A stretch of 64,000 bases of DNA from Baylisascaris procyonis. Lineage: Eukaryota > Nematoda > Chromadorea > Rhabditida > Ascarididae. Both the position numbers and the translations under genes were made by a program. The notes under the pieces were generated by a model that ran no database searches, was not told where the DNA came from, and saw nothing but the letters and a program-made list of their open reading frames with translations. The stretch spans positions 219,501-283,500 of the forward strand of contig JAZARR010000260.1 of the NCBI GenBank assembly GCA_037389465.1, given 5' to 3'. Within the stretch, counting starts at the first letter, position 1, and each line of letters opens with the position of its first letter. Positions 10,990 through 28,737 of the stretch are shown here, one piece after another.

Positions 10990-13019
10990 TTACTTCCAGT
11001 AACAATATTCAACGCAATGCCCATGCTTGCAATGTTCGTTGAATGAACAGTCCTCTTCTGATGTGCCTATAACACAGAACACGATGAAATCAACGCTGTT
11101 TTGTCTGGAAAGGGAATGTTCATCCTCAGAAAGGGAAGGTATCCAGAAAGGAAACTTTTGCTGACAGAAGCATGCCTTAGCTACTTGCCCAGTAAATCCG
11201 TTTAGTATCTCGTCATTGATGTTTCATTCAAGTAAGGTTTGTTTTTGAAAATCGTAGCAGTTCAGTGAACTATTTCGGCGATGAATGTGGTACAAATATT
11301 TTAAGAAACCTCTGCTCTTGCTAAATCATCGCCCTATATTTTTGGGCAGCTCATTGCTTAAAGTGGGAAGAAAAGTAGAGTGAATATGTGGCGTACAGTT
11401 GCTCGGAGGTATTCTTAACACGTCGCATGTCGGCGCGCATCTTCCAAAGCAGCAAACTCTTTCTCCTCGGCAATCTTCCTCGGTGCGACCTGAAAATTGA
11501 TCTGACAACGTTGATCCAGGTGATGTCGAACACACCGCACCCTCCGATATATGTGGTACATCTTTTGCAGGGGGATGAGGAACAAAGGGTTTTCCGAAAA
11601 CTTCGAATAATGGAGGGTGCTAAGAGTGCTGTCGCCAATTAACGTCGGCTATCTGTTTGTGTCATTTTGCAATTCTAGTGGAAATGAACACGAAGTACGA
11701 CTGAATCTTCTCAATAAGTTCGGCACTATCTCTCTGTTCACTCCGTTCAAAAGGCGGCTGGAATTGAAATTCCTTTTCAAACGAAGGCTTTTTTTCTGCA
11801 TAGCGCCAAAAATGTTCGAAGCAGACTTCGATTAAGCCCAATTTTGGTCACAGCCAGACACCTCGACCGGTCAGCGATCGAATGGAGCCATGTTCCATTA
11901 GTATTACTCTGTAAGAGTAAAACTTACATGAGGCGTTGCATTGCTGGAGGAGCACCACCAACAGCTAAAATCAATTCAGTGAATGCCGATTTTTGAAAAA
12001 CAAAAAAGTGTATTCTGTAAACTGTTCATCCCGTCGAGCGAAGGACTATCTAATACTTTTGGAAGGCGTTTTTGTAGCCGATGATTCAAATGTCACCAAC
12101 AGGTCATTTACTGAGATCATTCGCAATATCAAATTCCGCAGCAACGCTTCCAGTATACGCGGTGTGCCCAATGCGTGCTGTCGATGATATTATCGCTTAA
12201 TCAGGAAAGTTCCATACCACTTATTTAATTCCACAGAAACCACTAGGAATGGGGGCAGTAAATCACTATAAACGGTAACGAAAGCAAAATTACTGCCCCT
12301 ATCATTAATAGTAAGATGCGTTTGCTGGTTACGAGATGAATCACGCGCATGATTTGTAAATCTGAACGCTATTTCCTCGAGCAGTGACGTGCTACATATG
12401 TATGATGTCGCCGCTGCGTTCTTTTGATTTTCATTTCACCGTTTACTACGGTAAAAAATTTCTTAGCTGTGGGCGTGATACGGTCCTGGCCGATGTACTT
12501 GACTAAAGAGCGATTATTTAATTTTCCCTTAAAATCGACCGTTGGTAGTTACTTCTTCCTATCCATCGTGAAAGGATCCTTTCGCGGTTATTCCAGAAAC
12601 CTTTTCCTCAGAAATGCATACTACGCATTCGCTTCACAGTATCACATCACTGGAAGATCGAAAACATAAAGGAGTTGCAAAATCTGTCATTTCACCAAAC
12701 AGTATCATTAAAACATTCTACTGATGGTCACTTCAGCATGTGAAAACATCTCTTCAAAGAGCAGCTCGTAGTATCGGCAACAAGTACTCGGAATTTTCCG
12801 ATCGAAATAGGCAGAATTCCTCTCGAATAAAAAAAGGGACACTTAGAACTCCTTCAAGAATTCTGGGCCTACTTCAATTCATAGCCTGAAATGAGAGCAT
12901 TTTCACTATCTATTCAGGTCTTCCTGATTTGAAAAAAAAAAAAAACTTACCGAGACCCTATAAAAGAGCAAATGATACATTAGACGTACCATTGAAAATA
13001 GGATCATTTCTCGCTTCAT
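10990..13019 (-). CDS. Secreted cysteine-rich protein, copy 2 (four exons, left arm)
   Basis: Minus-strand exons: 13019-12990, 11964-11928, 11489-11397 and 11066-10990, giving 78 residues. Exon 1 encodes MKREMILFSM and exon 2 LLVVLLQQCNAS, together a signal peptide. The junction of exons 2 and 3 creates a cysteine codon; exon 3 then reads RTEEDCRGERVCCFGRC and APTC. The junction of exons 3 and 4 creates another cysteine codon; exon 4 reads TSEEDCSFNEHC and KHGHCVEYCYWK, then stop. The spacing is C-x5-C-x5-CC-x3-C-x3-C-x9-C-x5-C-x5-C-x4-C-x3-C. All introns have GT-AG ends, and the acceptor before exon 3 (ATTTTCAG) is the best of the three copies. The protein lacks the proline-rich tail of copy 1 but has an extra final cysteine. 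The first block resembles part of a WAP domain, without its first two cysteines. The overall family is not one I can name. Confidence 0.74.
12252..12299. repeat. Short perfect hairpin in intron 1 of copy 2
   Basis: A 10-bp stem (GGGGCAGTAA with TTACTGCCCC) encloses 28 bases. The same hairpin occurs in the right arm at 16704-16751. It could be a remnant of a tiny inverted-repeat transposon or an RNA hairpin. Confidence 0.75.
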
Positions 13020-13299
13020 TGTTGATCTTTGTGGCGGATATGAAGAATTCGACCTGAAACTATTAAAGCAATCATCGAATTCTCATTATATTTGATGAAA
13101 TATTTTTCACGAAGCTTTCCTCACTTTAGAGCAAATGAACTGACAGATCGGCATAATGCTTTTCAATCCTTCATTATCGCAATCACCCTTTCCTTTCACT
13201 AGCCGAGTCAAGGACACGTGCTTCAGCTTAGTTCAGGCTACTTTTTTGAGGTTAGGCGACACACGTTATCTATGCTTCAGTAATCTTCCAAAATTAAGT

Positions 13300-13985
13300 G
13301 TTTGGAAGAAATACTACGGATTTTATTCGTAATTGGGGATATCTCAATAGACGGGACCATTTATATTCTTGTTTGTTGTCGGGTGGTATATGGACTTCGC
13401 GTAAGGCAAATTCACGGCCTGGACGCATGCAAACAAAATTGGAGTAAGAAGGTATCTTTCATAATAAATGACGAAGTGATATGGGGTCTCATGACGAATA
13501 GAAACTGAGAGAATGGGGGAAATTCGAACAACGCCGTCCTCTAGTAGGACAAAACACCATTGCTGTCGTGGTTCTTGCGGCCCAGCAATAGGAAAATTGG
13601 CCGAAGAACAACACACTACGAGTACGTCTAAACGGAGTGCCCATTTTGTGAGGAGGAAGGGAGGGATGGAGTGGTCCAACGAATTTCCTACGAGAAGCCT
13701 TCCACAGAAGCTCGCTTCCCAGAAAGCAACATGCCGGAAGCCGAAGATGGCGTTTACTGTCCGCAAGAAACGACGAGCCGCTTTTATGCCAGACGGATAA
13801 CGTTGAAGAGGTGATATTTTCGTACTGTTTGTTTACACGAAAATCGTCAGGAATATGGTGCGTACGCGGGATCCGGGTTCTGCATCGAGCAGAAATCGAT
13901 TTCAAAGTACAGTGTATATTCTGCAAAAGGTACATGCGTGATGTGCATCTGCAGATGATGTCCACTGAAGCTGAGAACGGATGTT
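13300..13985. other. G+C-richer block upstream of copy 2, conserved in both arms
   Basis: This part of the left arm lies upstream of exon 1 of copy 2 and is richer in G and C than the introns. It is open in several frames on both strands (a 158-codon minus frame and a 95-codon plus frame). Related frames exist in the other arm, but indels shift them relative to each other (near 13755 against 15265). That pattern fits a repeat or decayed mobile element better than a selected protein. I do not recognise a transposase or other domain. Confidence 0.35.
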
Positions 13986-14060
13986 GAATAGTGCGTTAGG
14001 CTAGGTTGGTCAAGCAATGAATTCAGCCTATGTCAAATATTATTGAAAATTTCGATGTTA

Positions 14061-14950
14061 TCCTTTTGCAATGCAGGTATCGAAAACAAATTCCCATAAT
14101 CCTGCAACGTCAGTGGAAAATATTTACCATCTCTCTATTCCTCATCAATTCCCACTGCGTTTACCTATAAGTATTGTACTTTCTTGCACCAATTCTGTTC
14201 GCTTTTTTTTTCAGAATTTTGCAAAAGCATTAACGAATTTTCCTCTCCAGGGTTCTTATACTTCCCACGATTCTTGTGTTTCGAATTGTCGCCTATCCTC
14301 TCAATCTTTGCATTGTCAAACGATTGTTAAATGGTTCTTTCTTCTTCGTCGTTTACATCATAAAAATGTGTCCTTTGTACATGTAGGAAAGGAGCCAACC
14401 TTTCACTTCAAACATTTGGACATCACTAGCCTGTCACACTATGTGCATCGGTTCACCAGACTGGCCATGTTCATTCAACTAACGGACTAATATTTAAGAG
14501 ATATTTCAACTCGCACAAAGCAACCATCTTTGCAAAATGGAAGTTGGTTAGCGTAAAATGCATCCACAATTTTAGTTGCCTTTGAAAGGAACGAACACTT
14601 TTGACACTAATACGAATGCTTGTATTAGTTCCGAGCATTTATTAAGCTGCATACATCGACAGGAGCACATGGATTGATATTTGAAGAAGACGCAAAGGTT
14701 GCCCACCTTGCAGATAAAGATGTGGTATATGTCATTTAAATGAGGCGATTTTAAAAATGCATAAATGCGTTCAACTTTCCACTCGTTCAGCCTTCATATC
14801 AGCAATGCCTATAACACCGCAACGCTACACAACAATCATCCGTGATGACATAGATGTAATCTGTCAAATCCTTGCTGAGGTGCACCTTCATGAATTCTTT
14901 TACGAAATTCTGTAAAAAGCGAACAGTCTTGGTGCAAGAAAACATAAAGT
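14061..14950. other. Spacer at the centre of the inverted duplication
   Basis: About 890 bases separate the arms. The 139-codon plus-strand frame at 14071-14490 has no recognisable domain and starts right at the arm boundary. A short inner inverted match (about 14175-14235 against 14890-14945) shows that the original palindrome was longer and that the left side carries an insertion of about 110 bases. The rest appears unrelated between the two sides. Confidence 0.5.
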
Positions 14951-15022
14951 AACATCGAAATTTTCAAAAATATTTGACATAGGCTGAATTCATTGCTTGA
15001 CCAACCTAGCCTAACGCACTGT

Positions 15023-15700
15023 TCAACATCCGTTCTCAGCTTCAGTGGACATCATCTGCAGATACACATCACGCATGTACCTTTTGCAGAATATACACTG
15101 TACTTTGAAATCGATTTCTGCTCGATGCAGAACCCGGATCTCGCGTACGCACCATCTTCCTGACGATTTCGGCGTAAACAAACAGTACGAAAATATCATC
15201 GCTTCAACCTTATCCGTCTGGCATAAAAGCGGCTTGTCGTTTCTGGTGGACAGTGAAACGCCATCTTCGGCTTCCGGCATGTTGCTTTCTGGGAAGCGAG
15301 CTTCTGTGGAAGGCTTCTCGTAGGAAATTCGTTGGACCACTCCATACCTCCCTTCCTCCTCATAAAATGGGCACTCCGTGTAGACTTACTCGTAGTGTGT
15401 TGTTCTTCAGCCAATTTTCCTATTGCTGGGCCGGAAGAACCACGACAGCAATGGTGTTTTGTCCTACTAGAGGACGGCGTTGTTCGAATTTCCCCCATTC
15501 CCTCAATTTCCATTCGTCATGAGACCAAATATCATTTCGTCATTTATTACGAAAGATACCTTCTTACTCCAATTTTGTTTGCATGCGTCCACGCCGTGAA
15601 TTTGCCTTACGCGAAGTCCATATACCACCCGACAACAAACAAGAATATAAATGGTCCCGTCTATTGAGATATCCCCAATTACGAATAAAATCCATGGTGT
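15023..15700. other. G+C-richer block upstream of copy 3, conserved in both arms
   Basis: Counterpart of 13300-13985. It contains a 105-codon minus frame at 15196-15513, a second 105-codon minus frame at 15023-15340 and an overlapping 111-codon plus frame at 15332-15667. None shows a domain I know. Because frames on both strands are open, open length is no evidence for coding here. Confidence 0.3.
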
Positions 15701-15992
15701 TTCTCCGAAACACTTAATTTTGGAAGGATACTGAAGCATAGATAATGTACGTCGCCTAAACTCAAAAAAAGTAGCCTGAACTAAACTGAAGCACGTGTCC
15801 TTGACTCGGCTAGTGAAAGGAAAGGGTGATTGCGATAATGAAGGAGTGAAAAGCATTATGCCGATCTGTCAGTTCATTTGCTCTAAAGTGAGGAAAGCTT
15901 CGTAAAAAATATTTCATCAAATATAATGAGAATTCGCTGATTGCTTTAATAGTTTCAGGTCGAATTCTTCACATCCGCCACAAATATCAACA

Positions 15993-18037
15993 ATGAAGCT
16001 AGAAATGATTCTGTTTTCAGTGGTACGTCTAATGTATCAATTGCTTCTTTGTAGAGCTGCAGTTTGTTTTTTTTTTTAAATCATGCAGAGCTGAACATAT
16101 AGTGAAAACCTCTCATTTCCGGCTGTGAAGTTAAGGAGGCCCAGAATTCTTGAAGGAGTTCTAACCCTTCTTTTATTCGAGAGGAATTCTGCCTATTTCG
16201 ATCGGAAAATTCCGAGTACTTGTTGCCGATACTACGAGCTGCTCTTTGAAGAGATGTTTTCACATGCTGAAGTGACCATCAGTAGAATGTTTTAATGATA
16301 CTGTTTGGTGAAATGACAGATTTTGCAACTCCTTTATGTTTTCGATCTTCCAGTGATGTGATACTGTGAAGCGAATGCGTAGTATGCATTTCTGAGGAAA
16401 AGGTTTCTGGAATAACCGCGAAAGGATCCTTTCACGATGGATAGGAAGAAGTAACTACCAACGGTCGATTTTAAGGGAAAATTAAATAATCGCTCTTTAG
16501 TCAAGTACATCGGCCAGGACCGTATCACGCCCACAGCTAAGAAATTTTTTACCGTAGTAAACGGTGAAATGAAAATCAAAAGAACGCAGCGGCGACATCA
16601 TACATATGTAGCACGTCACTGCTCGAGGAAATAGCGTTCAGATTTACAAATCATGCGCGTGATTCATCTCGTAACCAGCAAACGCATCTTACTATTAATG
16701 ATAGGGGCAGTAATTTTGCTTTCGTTACCGTTTATAGTGATTTACTGCCCCCATTCCTAGTGGTTTCTGTGGAATTAAATAAGTGGTATGGAACTTTCCT
16801 GATTAAGCGATAATATCATCGACAGCACGCATTGGGCACACCGCGTATACTGGAAGCGTTGCTGCGGAATTTGATATTGCGAATGATCTCAGTAAATGAC
16901 CTGTTGGTGACATTTGAATCATCGGCTACAAAAACGCCTTCCAAAAGTATTAGATAGTCCTTCGCTCGACGGGATGAACAGTTTACAGAATACACTTTTT
17001 TGTTTTTCAAAAATCGGCATTCACTGAATTGATTTTAGCTGTTGGTGGTGCTCCTCCAGCAATGCAACGCCTCATGTAAGTTTTACTCTTACAGAGTAAT
17101 ACTAATGGAACATGGCTCCATTCGATCGCTGACCGGTCGAGGTGTCTGGCTGTGACCAAAATTGGGCTTAATCGAAGTCTGCTTCGAACATTTTTGGCGC
17201 TATGCAGCCAAAGGCCTTCATGTGAAAGGGAATTTCAATTGCAGCTATCGTTGTCATCAGGGGAATTTCAACTTGCAGCCCTCTTTTTTAACGGAAATGA
17301 CCAGAGAAGTAGTGCGGAACTTGTCGAGAAGATTCAGTCGCATCTCATGTTTATTTCCACTAGAATTGCAGAACGACATAAACAAATAGCCGACGTTAGG
17401 TCGCCACTGCACTCTGAGCACCCTCCATTATTTGAATGTTTGGGAGGACCCTTTATTCATCATCCCCTTGCGAATGATGTGCCACATGTTTTGCACGGTA
17501 TGTGCGTTGGATATCACCTCGATCAACGTTGTCAGATCAAGTTTAAGGTCGCACCGAGGAAGATTGCCGAGGAGAAAGAGTTTGCTGCTTTGGAAGATGC
17601 GCGCCGACATGCGACGTTTTAAGAATACCTCCGAGCAACTGTACGCCACATATTCACTCTACTTTTCTTCCCACTTTAAGCAATGAGCTGCGCAAAAATA
17701 TAGGGCGATGATTTAGCAAGAGCAGATGTTTCTTAAAATATTTGTACCACATTCATCGCCGAAATAGTTCACTGAACTGCTACGATTTTCCTTACTTGAA
17801 TGAAACATCAATGACGAGATACTAAACGGATTTACTGGGCAAGTAGGTAAGGCATCCTTCTGTCAGCAAAAGTTTCCTTTCTAGATACCTTCTCTTTTTG
17901 AAGATGAACATTTCCTTTCCAGACAAAACAGCGTTGATTTCATCGTGTTCTGTATTATAGGCACATCAGAAGAGGACTGTTCATTCAACGAACATTGCAA
18001 GCATGGGCATTGCGTTGAATATTGTTACTGGAAGTAA
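15993..18037 (+). CDS. Secreted cysteine-rich protein, copy 3 (four exons, right arm)
   Basis: Exons: 15993-16022, 17039-17075, 17548-17640 and 17961-18037, giving 78 residues. Exon 1 encodes MKLEMILFSV; exons 2 to 4 encode the same residues as copy 2, so the predicted mature peptides of copies 2 and 3 are identical and only two signal-peptide residues differ. Splice phases are 0, 1 and 1, with both phase-1 junctions splitting a cysteine codon. The donors are GTACGT, GTAAGT and GTACGC. The acceptor of exon 3 is GTTTAAG, weaker than the ATTTTCAG of copy 2, so splicing of this copy may be less efficient. A 156-codon frame across exon 3 in another phase (17152-17622) is a shadow; the cysteine-rich frame is the one conserved in all three copies. 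Confidence 0.72.
16704..16751. repeat. Short perfect hairpin in intron 1 of copy 3
   Basis: Counterpart of the hairpin at 12252-12299, with the same 10-bp stem and loop sequence in inverted orientation. Confidence 0.75.
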
Positions 18038-18705
18038 TCATGTATTCCATGACATGATGGAACTTCCCAACGCCTAATCGAACCACCGTTGATCTGGCGT
18101 CATTTGCGAAACGATTGCTCTTATTTTATAGTAGTATAGGTCGTAGTTCTTTCCATCGTTTTTCTAAATGCTTTAATCTCTTGGATAAAGTACTATCACT
18201 TTCGAAATGTGTGTTCTCTGCTCACTCGCAGGTTGCATGCGTCGTGCAAGCTCTCACATCGACTTACTGTAGGAATTGCATTCGAAAAGCTCATCAACAA
18301 AGTCTTATACTACATTTCGAACCAACCACGTCAAATTAGTTGCAGTGAGAAATTTCAGCACATCTGTAGAGGGCATCAATCGGTATGTTGTGCCAACTTA
18401 AGGTCACTGTAGTCATTCGACTTTCACATTTCCTGCACTCTTCTTATGCAACCACTCTCAAGCATCACTATGCGATTTACAGTTCATCATTTACAGTGCA
18501 TTCATATAAAATTACTCGAGTTCTTATTCACAAATGGAAATTGTGAGTAAATATAAAGAAAGAAGTGATAAGGATATGTGGCATGCGCAATTTGTAACCA
18601 GTCTTATCAACCGGCCATGTTTAAACCAATCTCTGGTATCGTTGACAGGTTTGATCCAGCACCGCTCGCAATTGTAACTTTGAGCAAATTTATTCGAGTC
18701 CCATG

Positions 18706-19531
18706 AAGGATCATGTAGTGTCGTGACGACGTAGCAGCGCGCAGATGGTAATAAACACGCGTGAGGAGAAAGGGGTATAATTTTGAAAATTCACGGGAGA
18801 TTAAGTTAGTAAGAGGATGTTCTGTTGAGGCAGTTGTTTTCTATTGGGCATACGCATGACTGACTTTTTCATATACCTTGTAACTTGTCAATGTTTCTGC
18901 GCAGTCAGGTATCGAGACGTTACTCGCTCGAATCATTAGTCACCTTGGAGGTTTTAGATTTTATGTAGTAACGATCATTCATGAACGAGGAGCTTCATCA
19001 TAAGCACATTACTGAACACACCTTGCTAGGAATTGAGGCATTTTTTTCTGTGTAGTATGAAATACCGATTTCCATATGTTATCGCTTGTCGACGGAAACT
19101 ATCGAGTAGCAAGGAGATTAATGGAAATGGACGTATCGGTACACCATTTCTGGCTGATTCAAACGATCGATGCATATCGCAGATGAGTAAAAGCAGATGA
19201 AAAAATATGAAAAGAAACAACAAAATAAACGATAAAATGCACCAGGAAATTTCTAGACATCATCTGAAATAGACTATATACACAAGAGATATTGTAGTTT
19301 TCAAGATCACATAATCCCTTATTGATGCGCATCTTCAGAATGTGATTAAAGAAGAAGAGGAAACGACAATACCATAATAGGAAAAAGCCGTTTTATGCTG
19401 CTCAACGCTTTATGTTGGTATCAATCGACAGCATTTACGTCATGTTATTTCCCATAAAGGATGGACTGTTGAAGCAAAGAACCGTTTCTCTGACAAGTCG
19501 AAAATACTCTTCAAAACATCGAAAACATTGC
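18706..19531. other. Gene-poor stretch after the duplication
   Basis: No open frame, repeat or RNA gene recognised between the outer boundary of the right arm and the dispersed repeat that starts near 19532. Confidence 0.4.
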
Positions 19532-20612
19532 AATTTTTGAAAGTTTTATAAAGGAAATATGATTGATAGATCAAAAATGGTAAAAGTGCTATATTGAGAT
19601 AACACTGACTAAAGTCTTTTATGTTTACAATGTTAATATAGACCGAGATAAATATGGTGCTCCGGGAAAACGAAATTAAGAAGAGAAAGAAAAATTTTTT
19701 AAGGCAAAGCAGACATCATGCGGGAATGAGCAGAAACGAAATAGACGACTGCTAGGAACTAGATATTTGTTGAGAATGCAAGAAGACGCCGATGATTGAT
19801 TACAAATGGGAACAAAAGATGATCACATTTCGACCGTTATCCGTTGACATGTGCATTAGTATAAGAATCTCTATAGACAGGTTATCTAGTGGTAGAAAAA
19901 AACAAGAAAGGAATGTAGAAGTAACTCTCATCTGAAAAAATCAAAAAATGTAAATTAAGAAAAATTGTAGCGAAAATCAAATTTCTAAACAATAACATCA
20001 GCCTCGTCACCATAGTTCGAAATAATAAAGGAAAATCATAGCTTAAGGATAGCGTTATAGAACAACCAGTATGTAAAGTAAGATAATTTATAATTTATCT
20101 ATAAATTTAGAAATAGAGTGCATAAAAGAATAAAAGTTAATGTACACTGAAGCATATAGTCAATATAAGTGAACCATAAACATATGTGAATGATAACTGA
20201 TAATCGATAAACCCAACTGTTGATGTTAGCGGCTCTGGCCGTACAGCGGTAACACGTAGAGCGATATTTATTTGATCTCTGTTTAATACTAAACATATCA
20301 AAGCGATATGAATATCATTTGAAGCTCACTAAAACACTCTCAAGACGAAATACTAATATAAAATGCTGGAACAGAATCTTAATACTAATACAAAAACTGA
20401 AGTTAGGTTGCAAGAAAAGGAGATCCATCGATGGAGGATTGAATACAGAACCTATGGGATAACTTAGCATTATGATGTAAAGTTACGTGAATAAATGCTT
20501 CGTTGATAAATACGGCATTGAAGAGCGATAATCAACAAATCTTGGTATACATGGTCAAAGCGATCATACTATGAAGTAGTAGCACAAATAGAGCAATATT
20601 TATTTAAAATAT
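19532..20612 (-). repeat. Dispersed repeat family, copy A
   Basis: The reverse complement matches 60345-61466 in colinear blocks: an AAATAAATATTGCTCTA block, a GATTATCGCTCTTC block, a GTTAACATC-ACAGTTGGG block, an AACGGATAA-GG-CGAAA block, and the final stretch ending ATAAAACTTTCA. Within each copy the AATATTGC-to-GATTATC unit occurs twice, about 330 bases apart, so the element has internal duplication. No protein-coding capacity was seen, so it is probably a non-autonomous element. Confidence 0.8.
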
Positions 20613-28663
<8,051 letters not shown>

Positions 28664-28715
<52 letters not shown>

Positions 28716-28737
28716 TATATATACACGTATATATACT
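28664..28737. repeat. AT-rich microsatellite with TATACA/TGCATA interruptions
   Basis: An imperfect (AT)n tract. The open frames across it on both strands are artefacts of the repeat. Confidence 0.93.

Larger units (their letters stand above)
10315..14060. repeat. Left arm of a large inverted duplication
   Basis: Read in reverse complement, this segment matches 14951-18705 from end to end. The outer boundary lies near 10315/18705 and the inner boundary of the continuous match near 14060/14951. Similarity is uneven. The stretch holding intron 1 of the gene and its upstream flank is nearly identical, including an identical 81-codon and an identical 64-codon antisense frame. Intron 2 and the segment around 11490-11900 have many changes and small indels. 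Weaker inverted similarity continues inward for roughly another 150 bases (near 14175-14235 and 14890-14945) after a gap. Confidence 0.93.
14951..18705. repeat. Right arm of a large inverted duplication
   Basis: Reverse-complement partner of 10315-14060. The matching order is the G+C-rich block, exon 1, intron 1 with its hairpin, exon 2, a diverged intron 2, exon 3, intron 3, exon 4 and the 3' flank. Exons 2, 3 and 4 encode identical peptides in the two arms, although intron 2 has changed considerably. Confidence 0.93.

Noticed and set aside
11993..12187. 64-codon frame identical in both arms (also 16816-17010)
   Set aside because: Same reason: intronic, antisense and explained by DNA identity.
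12424..12669. 81-codon frame identical in both arms (also 16334-16579)
   Set aside because: It lies antisense within intron 1, where the arms are nearly identical at the DNA level, so protein identity carries no information. No domain recognised.
14071..14490. 139-codon frame in the palindrome spacer
   Set aside because: No domain, low-complexity serine/histidine/phenylalanine composition, and a start exactly at the arm breakpoint.
17152..17622. 156-codon plus frame across exon 3 of copy 3, and the equivalent non-cysteine frames in the other copies
   Set aside because: The three copies keep cysteine spacing, splice phases and split codons only in the other frame. This frame has no start in copy 2 and no supporting splice sites.
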